Positions 35,182-44,649 of a DNA stretch of 48,428 nucleotides are shown piece after piece. The position numbers were made by a program, and so were the translations under genes. The notes beneath the pieces were generated by a model. It had not been told where the DNA came from. It ran no database searches and saw only the letters and a program-made list of their open reading frames with translations. Source of the stretch: Dehalococcoidia bacterium (GTDB taxonomy: Bacteria > Chloroflexota > Dehalococcoidia > GIF9 > AB-539-J10); NCBI GenBank assembly GCA_030665785.1, contig DAOUZA010000003.1, positions 1-48,428 on the forward strand, given 5' to 3'. Each line of letters begins with the position of its first letter. Position 1 is the stretch's first letter.

Positions 35182-35490
35182 TCACAATTTGATATCTACT
35201 TGCACTCCAGAAGGTAAGTTAAGTTGACTTAGAGCATCTATGGTTTTAGCGCTAGGTTGCAAGATGTCTATTAACCGCTTATGTGTGCGAATTTCAAACT
35301 GTTCTCTAGAATCCTTATCAATATTCGGGGAACGGATAACGCAAAACTTCTCTATTTTTGTAGGCAAGGGTATAGGACCAACAACTATAGCTCCAGTGCG
35401 TTCCACAGTATCCACTATCTGTCTTACTGACTGATCAACCAGTCTATGATCAAAACCTTTTATTTTAACCCGGATTTTTTGATTGCTCAT
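35182..35490 (-). CDS. rpsJ: Small ribosomal subunit protein uS10
   Basis: The protein has 102 residues: [39 protein letters not shown] and [14 protein letters not shown]. It is a 30S head protein that in many bacteria also pairs with NusB in antitermination. Its ATG follows the fusA TAG directly; no tuf gene lies between. Confidence 0.97.
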   Translation of the reverse strand: MSNQKIRVKIKGFDHRLVDQSVRQIVDTVERTGAIVVGPIPLPTKIEKFCVIRSPNIDKDSREQFEIRTHKRLIDILQPSAKTIDALSQLNLPSGVQVDIKL

Positions 35491-37566
35491 CTATCTCACC
35501 ACCATCTCAGCCATGTACTGCTTGGCTAAATCATCAGGTAATTCCTGATAACGACAAAATTCCATAGTGCAATTTGCCCTTCCCTGGCTGAGGGATCTCA
35601 AATCTCCAGCGAAACCAAAGATTTCCGATAGAGGAACGGAACAACGAATAATAGAAAAGGTCTCGTGGGTTTCAATGTTTTCAATATGGGCTCTTCTCGA
35701 ATTTAAATCACCTAAAATTTCCCCTAGAAATTGCTCCGGAGTGACTATTCCTACCTTCATAATTGGTTCGAGCAGGATGGGCTTAGCCTTAGGCATACCG
35801 TTCTTCACCGCAATGGACGCTGCTATGTTAAACGCTAAATCAGAAGAATCGACTTCATGGAAACTACCATCGTATAGAGTTACTTTAATGTCCACCGTAG
35901 GATATCCAGATACTCCGCTTTGCAAAGCTGCTCGAACACCTGCTTCTATAGCAGAAATGAATTCCTTAGGTATGACTCCACTGCGGATTTGATTAAAAAA
36001 GGCAAAACCACTGCCTCTCTCACCAGGCTCCAGCCTAAGCCAAACATGTCCATACTGTCCTTTACCTCCAGACTGACGAATAAATTTCCCTTCAGATTCT
36101 ACTGGGATGGTTATTGTTTCCTTATAAGCGACTTGCGGCTTACCAACATTTACCTTTATCCCAAATTCACGCGAAGCACGCTCTGTAAGAACCTCAAGAT
36201 GAAGCTCACCCATGCCTGAAATAATAGTTTGACCAGTCTCTGAATTCTGGTAACACTTGAAAGTTGGGTCTTCATCCACAAGTTTATTTAAAACATTATG
36301 TAATTTATCCTGGTCAGCCTTACTCTTAGGTTCAATTGCCATGGAAAGTACTGGCTCAGGAAAACGTATAGACTCAAGGAGCAAAGGAGAGGCAACATTG
36401 CAAATCGTGTCACCGGTAAATGTCTTTCTAAGCCCAACAACAGCTACAATGGCGCCTGTGTCAGCGTCATCTACTTCCTCCCGGCGATTAGCATGCATAA
36501 GATATAGCTTTCCCATCCGTTCCCTTTCATTCCTCGTGGAGTTAAGAATCTGGGCCCCGGCTTTTACTTTTCCTGAATACACACGGAGATAACTCAATCT
36601 GCCCATAAATGGGTCAGAAACTGTTTTAAAAACCAACGCTGCAAGAGCATCTTCATCATTGGGCCGACAAATAATTTCCTTCTCGCCATTAAGTCCCATT
36701 GCAGAGATAGGAGGAATATCCAGAGGCGAAGGAAGATAATCAACAACGGCATCGAGCAGAGGACGTATCCCTTTACCCCTCAGAGCGCTACCACAAAGAA
36801 CGGGAACTGCTTGATTGGCTATGGTTAACTTTCTTATAGCAACTTTTAGTAATGAGACTGGAATATCTTGACCTTCGAGATACATTTGCATAATCTGATC
36901 ATCACTTTCAGCTAACCTCTCAATTAATTTTTGACGGTACTCAGTCGCCATAGCCCTGTCATTCTCAGGAATAGGTTCCTTTACAGGCATTAAATCAGGA
37001 TCATCAGGGAAAGTAATAGCTTTATTCTCCACAAGGTCAATAACTCCTCGGAAAAGATTTTCAACCCCTAGAGGGAGCTGTATAGGTAACGGTTTAGCTT
37101 GAAGCCGCTCTTCCACCATTCTTATAGCGTGATAAAAGTCAGCACCGACTCTGTCCATCTTGTTAAGAAAACAGAGCCTAGCTACATTATATTTATCTGC
37201 CTGGCGCCACACCGTCTCCGATTGAGCTTCGACGCCCGCTAAAGCATCGAGTATTACGATGCCACCATCTAACACACGGAGACTGCGTTCTACTTCAGCG
37301 GTGAAATCTACATGCCCAGGAGTATCAATGATGTTGATGCGGTGCTCACGCCAGTAGCAGGTAGTAGCCGCGGAAGTAATAGTAATGCCACGCTCACGTT
37401 CCTGCTGCATCCAATCCATGGTCGCAGTGCCTTCATCTACCTCGCCAATCTTGTAGGTGTACCCTGTATGGTAGAGCATCCTCTCCGTAGCAGTAGTTTT
37501 ACCAGCATCTATATGGGCAATAATGCCCATATTACGTATCTTTTCTAAAGGGAAAGTTCGTGACAC
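35491..37566 (-). CDS. fusA: Translation elongation factor EF-G
   Basis: The protein has about 691 residues with all five EF-G domains. The GTPase domain shows GIIAHIDAGKTTATERMLY, RERGITITSAATT, DTPGHVDFTAEVERSLRVLD and NKMDRVGADFYH. The C-terminal part has GQYGHVWLRLEPGE, and VGIVTPEQFLGEILGDL in domain V. It drives ribosomal translocation. GTG at 37566 is chosen because GAGGAG lies five bases upstream; a GTG two codons earlier (37572) is also possible. The gene links the str and S10 groups without tuf. Confidence 0.95.
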   Translation of the reverse strand: MSRTFPLEKIRNMGIIAHIDAGKTTATERMLYHTGYTYKIGEVDEGTATMDWMQQERERGITITSAATTCYWREHRINIIDTPGHVDFTAEVERSLRVLDGGIVILDALAGVEAQSETVWRQADKYNVARLCFLNKMDRVGADFYHAIRMVEERLQAKPLPIQLPLGVENLFRGVIDLVENKAITFPDDPDLMPVKEPIPENDRAMATEYRQKLIERLAESDDQIMQMYLEGQDIPVSLLKVAIRKLTIANQAVPVLCGSALRGKGIRPLLDAVVDYLPSPLDIPPISAMGLNGEKEIICRPNDEDALAALVFKTVSDPFMGRLSYLRVYSGKVKAGAQILNSTRNERERMGKLYLMHANRREEVDDADTGAIVAVVGLRKTFTGDTICNVASPLLLESIRFPEPVLSMAIEPKSKADQDKLHNVLNKLVDEDPTFKCYQNSETGQTIISGMGELHLEVLTERASREFGIKVNVGKPQVAYKETITIPVESEGKFIRQSGGKGQYGHVWLRLEPGERGSGFAFFNQIRSGVIPKEFISAIEAGVRAALQSGVSGYPTVDIKVTLYDGSFHEVDSSDLAFNIAASIAVKNGMPKAKPILLEPIMKVGIVTPEQFLGEILGDLNSRRAHIENIETHETFSIIRCSVPLSEIFGFAGDLRSLSQGRANCTMEFCRYQELPDDLAKQYMAEMVVR

Positions 37567-37575
37567 GCCCACTCC

Positions 37576-38049
37576 TCACCAACGATAATGTACGAAGGCT
37601 CTATTAGCTTCAGCCATCCGATGAACATCGCTGCGCTTTTTAATTGCCGCTCCTTGACCATGAATAGCATCAGTCAACTCAGCAGCTAATTTTTCTGCCA
37701 TTGAATTACCATGGCGTGCTCGCGCTGCGCCAATTAACCATCTCATTGCGATAGAACGCCCCCGATTTTCTTCTACTTCCACAGGAACCTGGTATGTAGC
37801 CCCACCAATGCGTCGCGACTTAACCATAAGAGCTGGTGTAACATTCTTAACCGCCTGTTCCAGAACTTCTACAGGGCCACTATCTGCTCGTTCACTGGTA
37901 AGCATCAAAGCATCATAAACAACACGCTCAGCAGTGGCTTTCTGCCCACGCAACATGAGTTTATTAATAAATTTAGACATAATAACGCTTCCATACTTAG
38001 CGTCCGGAGGAATTTCTCTCTTTACTACCTTGTTACCTTTTCTCGGCAT
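37576..38049 (-). CDS. rpsG: Small ribosomal subunit protein uS7
   Basis: The protein has 157 residues: MPRKGNKVVKREIPPDAKYG, KFINKLMLRGQKATAERVVY, ALMVKSRRIGGATYQVPVEV and the C-terminal AEANRAFVHYRW. It starts assembly of the 30S head. It lies between rpsL and fusA in the usual str order. Confidence 0.97.
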   Translation of the reverse strand: MPRKGNKVVKREIPPDAKYGSVIMSKFINKLMLRGQKATAERVVYDALMLTSERADSGPVEVLEQAVKNVTPALMVKSRRIGGATYQVPVEVEENRGRSIAMRWLIGAARARHGNSMAEKLAAELTDAIHGQGAAIKKRSDVHRMAEANRAFVHYRW

Positions 38050-38057
38050 GTGCTACC

Positions 38058-38477
38058 TCACTCGCCTGCAGTCCGTTTAGTACCATATCGACTACGACTC
38101 TGTTTCCGATTAGCCACCCCTTCGGTATCTAGGGTACCACGAACAATGTGGTAGCCAATTCCGGGAACATCTTTGACTCTACCACCACGAATTAAAACCA
38201 CCGAATGTTCTTGTAAATTATGCCCTTCGCCAGGAATATAAGCGGTCACTTCCATCCCGTTAGTTAGCCTTACGCGAGCAACCTTACGTAATGCCGAATT
38301 CGGTTTCTTAGGAGTAACAGCCTTAACCTGGATACAAACGCCTCGCTTCTGAGGTGAACCTTCAGTCCAGCGAGTTCTGCCTTTTATGGCATTATAACTT
38401 AAATGCAACGCTGGAACCTTGGTTCGCTTATTAGGTTTCTTGCGTCCCTTGCGAACAAGCTGATTAATCGTTGGCAC
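38058..38477 (-). CDS. rpsL: Small ribosomal subunit protein uS12
   Basis: The protein has 139 residues: [34 protein letters not shown] and [19 protein letters not shown] with the conserved Asp that is methylthiolated in many bacteria. It carries the longer, Firmicute-like insertion after the N-terminal arm ([19 protein letters not shown]). The lysines linked to streptomycin binding (TPKKP and GGRVK) are wild type. The start is GTG with AGAAGG upstream. It is the first gene of the 19-kb ribosomal cluster. Confidence 0.96.
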   Translation of the reverse strand: MPTINQLVRKGRKKPNKRTKVPALHLSYNAIKGRTRWTEGSPQKRGVCIQVKAVTPKKPNSALRKVARVRLTNGMEVTAYIPGEGHNLQEHSVVLIRGGRVKDVPGIGYHIVRGTLDTEGVANRKQSRSRYGTKRTAGE

Positions 38478-38622
38478 TTCTATAACCTTCTCATATCTTA
38501 GACTATTTTAAAACCGCCTAGTTGTACATCAACCATTCTTGCTATAACTATAGCACAGATTCAACCAGACAGCCTTTACTACCTGCTTAATTTACTCCTC
38601 AACTAGAGCACAACAAAACTAC

Positions 38623-38651
38623 AATTTAGCAAACCAAGGTAAATATGTCAA
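38623..38651 (-). promoter_or_regulatory. Promoter of the str-S10-spc-alpha cluster
   Basis: On the minus strand a consensus -35 TTGACA (38646-38651), a 17-bp spacer and a weaker -10 TAAATT (38623-38628) precede rpsL. The predicted start near 38616 leaves a leader of about 140 nt, room for leader regulation. The promoter is divergent from that of the radical SAM gene. Confidence 0.5.
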
Positions 38652-38669
38652 CTTATATAACTAGCTATT

Positions 38670-38699
38670 TTGAAGTTTACCAGAGCAAGAAGCTATAAT
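38670..38699 (+). promoter_or_regulatory. Strong promoter for the radical SAM gene, near-leaderless
   Basis: A -35 TTGAAG (38670-38675), an 18-bp spacer and a perfect -10 TATAAT (38694-38699) end 12 nt before the ATG at 38712. The few bases in between hold no ribosome binding site. Confidence 0.65.
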
Positions 38700-38711
38700 G
38701 CCTGAGATAAA

Positions 38712-40547
38712 ATGCACGAATTCAACACCATCCTTACACGAGTTTCAAAACCTGCTCGCTATACCGGAGGTGAGTGGAATAGCATAGTCAAGGATTGGGA
38801 GGCGACGCCGATTCGAACTGCTGTATGCTACCCCGAAATTTATGAAATTGGCATGTCCAACTTAGCAATAGCTATCTTGTACAAGATACTCAATGAACAA
38901 CCAGATGTCTTGGCGGAAAGGGTTTTCGCTCCATGGATAGATATGGAAATAGTGCTGCGAGAACGCCATATCCCCCTTTTCAGCTTGGAATCAAAACATA
39001 GGCTAGACGAATTCGACATTATCGGCTTCTCACTAGGCTACGAGCTTACTTATACTAATGTGTTAAACATCCTAAACTTAGCTCAAATTCCCTTATTCAA
39101 TTATCACAGGGATAACTCCCATCCTTTGATAATAGCCGGTGGTAGCTGTGCTCTCAATCCCGAGCCTATGGCTGATTTCATTGATTTGTTTGTCGTTGGT
39201 GAAGGTGAAGAAATAATTGTCGAGTTGCTAGAGCTCTTCCGAGCATATAGAGAGGACAAAGAAGAATTGCTTCGACAAGCTGCTAAATTACCTGGGATTT
39301 ATGTGCCTCGTTTTTACCAAGCTTACTACAACAAGAATGGCACTATAAACAGCATTGCCCCTACGCTACCTGAAGTCAAGCCAAAAATCGAACGTAGAGT
39401 AGTAGCCAAATTACCTCCTCCAGTTACAAGGCCAGTGGTTCCTTACATTGAGGTAATACATGGGCATGGATCTGTAGAAATCCAGCGAGGTTGCACTGGA
39501 GGTTGTCGATTCTGCCAAGCTGGAATGATCTACCGCCCTGTCCGAGAGCGCCCACAACAAGAAGTAATAAAAGCTACAGCCGAATTGCTAAAATATTGCG
39601 GATATAATGAAATATCGCTACTTTCCTTGGACACCGCAAAATATACTGACATTGAGGGACTCATTGATAAATTAGCGAATCAGTATTATACAAGACAGTT
39701 TACCTTATCCTTACCAAGCTTACGTCTAGATTCAGTCACGGCAGAGTTAACTGAATTGCTAATGAGAACACGGCACAAAATAACTCTGACCTTTGCTCCC
39801 GAAGCAGGAAGTGAAAGATTGCGCCGTGTAATCAACAAAAATATTCCCGAACAAGCTATGTTGGAGACATTAGCTGCTCTAAATAAAGATTGGGTAAATC
39901 TGAAATTATACTTTATCATCGGATTGCCTAGCGAGACCCTTGATGATATAAAAAGCATTGTTGAGCTTGTTACCAAAATAAGTCGTCTATGCCGAAAAAG
40001 CAGGCTACGCGTTAGCACGTCTATTCTCGTTCCTAAGCCACATACTCCCTGCCAATGGATGGGACAGGAAACAGAGGAAAAATTATTACCTAAATATGAA
40101 ATATTAAAGCGAGGATTGAACCAAGCAAGGATAGGATTTTCCTGGCCTAATCTCAAAGCTAGCCAACTAGAAGCAGCTTTATCCAGGGGTGACCGCCGTC
40201 TGAGCAAAGTTATCCATCGTGCTTGGCAACTAGGGTGCAAATTTGATGCCTGGAGCGAATGTTTCAATCACCGAAAATGGATTACCGCTTTTGAAGAGCA
40301 AGGACTTGATATTTCCTTCTACGCCAATCGGGAGCGAGCACTTGATGAAGTGTTACCCTGGGAGCATATTGACACTGGAGTAACTAGGAAATTCCTGGAA
40401 AGGGAATACTACAACCTTTGGCAAATGAAGGAAACACCAGATTGTAGCCACGGAAAATGTAATGCTTGTGGATTACAACGTTGGTCAATTGCCTGTCGTG
40501 AAAAATACAAGACAGCCCGTGCAAACTCCACCTTACCAGCAGATTAA
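38712..40547 (+). CDS. B12-binding-domain radical SAM protein (TIGR03960-like)
   Basis: The protein has 611 residues. The N-terminal half is a cobalamin-binding-like Rossmann region (VCYPEIYEIGMSNLAIAIL; IIGFSLGYEL; PLIIAGGSCALNPEP; VVGEGEEIIVELLELF). The radical SAM core follows, with the iron-sulfur cluster ligands Cys261, Cys265 and Cys268 in RGCTGGCRFCQAG and with SLPSLRLDS and FAPEAGSERLRRVINK. The C-terminus adds a cysteine-rich CSHGKCNACGL, a possible metal site. Relatives I know are often next to a DUF2344 or Rne/Rng-type gene; here none is present. The reaction is unknown; tRNA or small-molecule modification is possible. It is convergent with gyrA. Confidence 0.82.
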   Translation: MHEFNTILTRVSKPARYTGGEWNSIVKDWEATPIRTAVCYPEIYEIGMSNLAIAILYKILNEQPDVLAERVFAPWIDMEIVLRERHIPLFSLESKHRLDEFDIIGFSLGYELTYTNVLNILNLAQIPLFNYHRDNSHPLIIAGGSCALNPEPMADFIDLFVVGEGEEIIVELLELFRAYREDKEELLRQAAKLPGIYVPRFYQAYYNKNGTINSIAPTLPEVKPKIERRVVAKLPPPVTRPVVPYIEVIHGHGSVEIQRGCTGGCRFCQAGMIYRPVRERPQQEVIKATAELLKYCGYNEISLLSLDTAKYTDIEGLIDKLANQYYTRQFTLSLPSLRLDSVTAELTELLMRTRHKITLTFAPEAGSERLRRVINKNIPEQAMLETLAALNKDWVNLKLYFIIGLPSETLDDIKSIVELVTKISRLCRKSRLRVSTSILVPKPHTPCQWMGQETEEKLLPKYEILKRGLNQARIGFSWPNLKASQLEAALSRGDRRLSKVIHRAWQLGCKFDAWSECFNHRKWITAFEEQGLDISFYANRERALDEVLPWEHIDTGVTRKFLEREYYNLWQMKETPDCSHGKCNACGLQRWSIACREKYKTARANSTLPAD

Positions 40548-40592
40548 TTTGTTAATTTGGAAATACCACTTAAAACCCCGCTCACAAGTACT

Positions 40593-43019
40593 TCAATCTG
40601 CCATACGGTTCAGGGTAGCCAGGGAGACTACGCTATCATCCTCATCCAGTGTCATCAAATGCACTCCTCGGGTATTCCTGCTTTGAATTGAGATTTGCAC
40701 CATAGGTATACGCACTACATTACCTCTGCTTGACAACATTACTAAGTAACCATCTGTTGAAACTAGCTTACACCCTGCTAATTTACCGGTCTTCTCCCCC
40801 ACTCTGTGCGCTCGGATTCCCTTACCACCTCGCTTGTGCATTAAATAATTCGGGACTTTAGTCAACTTGCCAAAACCACGCTGTGTTACGGTAAGCAAAC
40901 ACGCCCCGGGAAATACGACTCCCATACCTACAGCACTGTCGTCATCCAGGCGGATACCACGAACACCACCGCTAATTCTGGACGCAGCTCTCAAATCACT
41001 AACCCTACACTTAATAGCCCGCCCCCTTTCGCTTACTATAATAACCTCATCTGAATTAGTAGCTACTCCAGCTGATATTAGCTCATCTCCCTTATTAAGT
41101 CTCATACCCACAATACCTTTCTTCCTAATCTTGGCAAACTTATCTAGGGAGGTTTTTTTAATCATGCCAGCTTTGGTAGCCATCACCAAGAACTTGTCTG
41201 ACGGGAAATCTGTTGAAGCTACCATTGCGGTTATTTTATCCTTTAGAGCAATAAGCAATAAATTGACTAGTGCGGTTCCCTTAGTACCTCGAGACAAACC
41301 TTCAGGAATTTCGTAGCACTTGAGCGAATAAACTTTTCCAGAAGCAGTAAAGAAAAGCAAGTTATCATGGGTATCAGCTATTAAGATGTGTTTTATAGAA
41401 TCAGCTTCGCGAGTCGCCATTCCCATGACCCCTTTTCCACCACGATGCTGCAACCGATACATGCTAACCGAAACTCTCTTGATAAATCCTTGATTAGTCA
41501 AGATAACCATCACTTTTTGGTGAGGAATAAGCTCTTCCTTACGAAATTCAACCGCCTCCTCTTCACTAATTATGGTCCGCCGCTGGTCACCATGCTTGGA
41601 TTTCAATTCAACAATCTCTTGCTGAATAAGGAACAATACCTTCCTGGGATTAGCCAACAAATCCTCTAAATAGGAAATATTGCTTATTACATCCCTATAT
41701 TCCTCATCAATTTTCTCTCGCTCTAAGTGAGCCAATCGTCGAAGTGGCATGTCAAGAATAGCTTGCGCTTGAATTTGGGACAAGCTAAAAAACGAGGCTA
41801 ATTCGCTGCGAGCGGACTCAACTGTTTCGCATTTTCGAATTATGTTGATCACCTGCTCTAGATTATCCAAGGCAATTTTAAGTCCCTCAAGTATATGTGC
41901 TCTCTCTTTAGCTTTGTTTAGCTCAAATTGAGAGCGTCTGGTGATAATCTCTTGACGAAAATCAATGTAACAAATCAGAGCTTCCTTGAGATTAATAAGC
42001 TTAGGTTGTCCATTAACTAAAGCTACCGTATTAATGAAAAAGGCAGTTTGCATTGTAGTGTTCAGGTAAAGGTTGTTAATTATTTGTTGGATAGGTGCCT
42101 CTTTCTTAACTTCGATAACAATTCGCATACCTTCTCTATCTGACTCATCACGTACTTCGCTGATACCATCAATCTTTCTTTGCTTAACTAGCTCGGCTAT
42201 CCTCCCTACCAAAGCTGATTTGTTTACCTGATAAGGGAGCTCAGTGATGATTATCTGCCTTCTACCCCCCTTGGTAGTCACTTCATTAACTTTAGCCCGA
42301 ACCACAATTTTCCCCTGTCCAGTGGCATAAGCATTCTTTATTCCTTCAGTGCCTAAGATAATGCCCCCGGTAGGAAAATCAGGTCCTCTAACAAACTCCA
42401 GAAGTTCCTCCACAACAGCATCAGGATTGTCAATCAAATAAGTGATGGCATCACATACTTCAGCAAGATTATGTGGCGGTATATTAGTTGCTATACCTAC
42501 AGCTATACCTGAAGAACCATTAACCAACAGATTAGGTAATCTTGCTGGCAAGACGGAGGGTTCCTTAAGAGAAGCATCAAAGTTAGGCACAAAATTAACA
42601 GTATCTTTGTCAATATCAGCTAGCATCTCCTGTGAAATCTCAGCGAGCCTGGCTTCGGTATATCGCATTGCTGCTGGTGGGTCATTATCGATACTGCCAA
42701 AGTTACCCTGTCCGTCGATTAAAACGTATCTCAGGGAAAAATTCTGTGCCATCCGCACCATAGCTTCATAAACAGGAGCATCACCATGAGGGTGATATTT
42801 CCCCATAACCTCCCCGACAATTCGAGCACTTTTCTTATGTTGACTATTATGACGTAACCCCAGTTCATTCATAGCGTAGAGAATACGTCGTTGTACCGGC
42901 TTCAAGCCATCTCGTGCATCAGGCAATGCTCGGGAGACAATAACACTCATAGCATAGTCAAGGTAGGAGCTTTTCATTTCCTCTTCGATATTAACAGGCT
43001 TTACTATTCCTACTGCCAT
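40593..43019 (-). CDS. gyrA: DNA gyrase subunit A
   Basis: The protein has 808 residues. The breakage-reunion domain has [17 protein letters not shown] and the catalytic Tyr120 in [10 protein letters not shown]. The C-terminal beta-pinwheel contains [11 protein letters not shown], a GyrA box that marks gyrase rather than topoisomerase IV, with a second RGGKG near the end. With GyrB it adds negative supercoils using ATP. At the quinolone-contact positions it has Ala81 and Glu85 (GDAPVYE) where E. coli has Ser83 and Asp87. The ATG follows GAGGTGAG and lies 11 nt after the TPR gene, so thpR, the TPR gene and gyrA form an operon. gyrB is not in the window. Confidence 0.96.
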   Translation of the reverse strand: MAVGIVKPVNIEEEMKSSYLDYAMSVIVSRALPDARDGLKPVQRRILYAMNELGLRHNSQHKKSARIVGEVMGKYHPHGDAPVYEAMVRMAQNFSLRYVLIDGQGNFGSIDNDPPAAMRYTEARLAEISQEMLADIDKDTVNFVPNFDASLKEPSVLPARLPNLLVNGSSGIAVGIATNIPPHNLAEVCDAITYLIDNPDAVVEELLEFVRGPDFPTGGIILGTEGIKNAYATGQGKIVVRAKVNEVTTKGGRRQIIITELPYQVNKSALVGRIAELVKQRKIDGISEVRDESDREGMRIVIEVKKEAPIQQIINNLYLNTTMQTAFFINTVALVNGQPKLINLKEALICYIDFRQEIITRRSQFELNKAKERAHILEGLKIALDNLEQVINIIRKCETVESARSELASFFSLSQIQAQAILDMPLRRLAHLEREKIDEEYRDVISNISYLEDLLANPRKVLFLIQQEIVELKSKHGDQRRTIISEEEAVEFRKEELIPHQKVMVILTNQGFIKRVSVSMYRLQHRGGKGVMGMATREADSIKHILIADTHDNLLFFTASGKVYSLKCYEIPEGLSRGTKGTALVNLLLIALKDKITAMVASTDFPSDKFLVMATKAGMIKKTSLDKFAKIRKKGIVGMRLNKGDELISAGVATNSDEVIIVSERGRAIKCRVSDLRAASRISGGVRGIRLDDDSAVGMGVVFPGACLLTVTQRGFGKLTKVPNYLMHKRGGKGIRAHRVGEKTGKLAGCKLVSTDGYLVMLSSRGNVVRIPMVQISIQSRNTRGVHLMTLDEDDSVVSLATLNRMAD

Positions 43020-43030
43020 TGCGTCTCACC

Positions 43031-43834
43031 TCACTCGATATCCTCGACTACTGAAAAGCCATCTGGCAACATTTCTTCAGAAGAGTCCTCGACCTCCTCC
43101 TCAAAATGCTCGGCTTTTCCTTCCTTGTCACCGATACCCCACCTGAGCAATTTCCCCCCGGCATAAGGATGGGAAGAATCAGCGATCTTACCTAGAAAGG
43201 AAGGAATACCACTCTGACCAGGATGTTGATATACCTCTTTAATTATTACCTGAATCTTGGTTGCTTCCATACCAAAAATGGCAGCTACATACTTATTGTC
43301 GCCTTTTATAAGCTTCACGAGGCGCGAGCTATGTTTAGGCTCTACTTCGCCGAGATATATCCCATCTCCACTTGTAATGACCAACCGCTGTTCTTCCAGA
43401 TTCAACTGTACTTGGTCACCTTGATTTACTCTAGCTAATACCTCGCTCGGGGCTAAATTATGAAGGGTTACTATTCCAGACTTGGTTGATTCAGCAACAA
43501 AAAGCTCAGGGATAATTCTACCTACTTTATTATTAGAACCTACCTTAGATTCTGGTAAGCTATCCAAACGAGTAATATTTTTCTTGGCAATAGCATTAGC
43601 TGGTGCGAGTTCCAGCGCTGTGAGATAAGCTTCTCGTGCTTGGGCAATTTCCCCCAATTCTGTCAAAGCTCTGCCAAGACGATTATAAGCCTTAATATCA
43701 TTAGGAAATCTTTCAATTATCTCCCTGTTTAACTTCGCAGCTTCTTCCCAGCGTCCCTGGACAGCCAAATTTGTCGCTTCCCTACTTAATCGCTGCCTTT
43801 GTAAAGACTCATCTTCCTCCAACTGATAAGGCAT
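43031..43834 (-). CDS. Tetratricopeptide-repeat protein with C-terminal HIRAN-like region
   Basis: The protein has 267 residues. Residues 18-90 form about two TPR hairpins (LAVQGRWEEAAKLNREIIER and AYNRLGRALTELGEIAQARE as the clearest helices), a protein-protein interaction scaffold. Residues 120-205 hold a beta-rich region with DGIYLGEVEPKHSSRLVKLI and YVAAIFGMEATKIQVII. Its layout recalls a HIRAN or small beta-barrel nucleic-acid-binding domain, but this is only a pattern match. The tail is very acidic. It has GAGGTG at good spacing and sits between thpR and gyrA; a role near DNA is suggested by context only. Confidence 0.7.
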   Translation of the reverse strand: MPYQLEEDESLQRQRLSREATNLAVQGRWEEAAKLNREIIERFPNDIKAYNRLGRALTELGEIAQAREAYLTALELAPANAIAKKNITRLDSLPESKVGSNNKVGRIIPELFVAESTKSGIVTLHNLAPSEVLARVNQGDQVQLNLEEQRLVITSGDGIYLGEVEPKHSSRLVKLIKGDNKYVAAIFGMEATKIQVIIKEVYQHPGQSGIPSFLGKIADSSHPYAGGKLLRWGIGDKEGKAEHFEEEVEDSSEEMLPDGFSVVEDIE

Positions 43835-43887
43835 CTTCAGTCACCTCACACAATACTAGTATAAGCAAATTGCTGTAGCAAGTAAAG

Positions 43888-44484
43888 TCAGCCACCCTGT
43901 AAACTCACTGTAAATAGCCGGGAATAAACAGGTCCCTCAGGCCTTAGCTGACTCTTCATTAAGTTAATAGAATTTACAGTAATATGGCATCTGCTTTCAA
44001 ATTTGGTAGAGCTCAATAACCGCCCGAGGTCTTTTCTATCACCTAATGAGGCACTATCTCTAACACGGGCCAGCGTCAAGTGTGGCACAAATGATTGATT
44101 TTCTCTAGCAAAGCCCAGGGGAACAAGTTTGGAATCCACCCTTCGCTGTAAATCTAAAAGCTTGCCTGTTTCTCCGCTGATACCAACCCAGATAACACGT
44201 GGCTGCGCCATCTTCGGAAAGGCTCCTAAACCTGAAATCTCCAATCGAAACGGAGAAATTCCATGCACAGCTTCCTTTATAGCTTCAGTTATCTCGATTA
44301 CCTGATTACCAGGGACGTTACCTAAGAATTTTAAGGTCAAGTGAACATTCTCAATGTCCACCCACCTAACGAATGGATGCCTAGCATCCATAAGTTTACT
44401 GCCCAATTGCGCTAACTCATACTTAACTTCACGGGGTAATTCGATAGCGATAAAAGAACGAATCCTTTCACGTTCAAATGTCAA
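43888..44484 (-). CDS. thpR: RNA 2',3'-cyclic phosphodiesterase (2H family, ThpR/LigT)
   Basis: The protein has 198 residues with the two HxTx motifs of 2H phosphoesterases, HLTL at His48 and HLTL at His135. The fold starts IRSFIAIELP and includes LKFLGNVP and IWVGIS. Family members open 2',3'-cyclic phosphates on RNA and join tRNA halves in vitro. The start is a TTG at 44484 with a strong GGAGGAG at good spacing. It is the first gene of the gyrA operon. Confidence 0.9.
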   Translation of the reverse strand: MTFERERIRSFIAIELPREVKYELAQLGSKLMDARHPFVRWVDIENVHLTLKFLGNVPGNQVIEITEAIKEAVHGISPFRLEISGLGAFPKMAQPRVIWVGISGETGKLLDLQRRVDSKLVPLGFARENQSFVPHLTLARVRDSASLGDRKDLGRLLSSTKFESRCHITVNSINLMKSQLRPEGPVYSRLFTVSLQGG

Positions 44485-44585
44485 TCTTCTCCTCCATTAG
44501 CACAGAGTAATTCGAGCACCACTGAATCTCTAATCTCAATTTTATATTCAACCACAAATTTTTGGAAAATATTTCACTTATCATA

Positions 44586-44615
44586 TAGACATTATAAGTC
44601 ATCTTTATTTACAAT
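44586..44615 (+). promoter_or_regulatory. Promoter for the split transketolase operon
   Basis: A -35 TAGACA (44586-44591), an 18-bp spacer and a -10 TACAAT (44610-44615), each matching consensus at five of six bases, precede the ATG at 44650. The leader of about 28 nt shows no clear ribosome binding site. Confidence 0.5.
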
Positions 44616-44649
44616 AGTTAGATTAACGATATTTAGTGCCACTGAGCAA

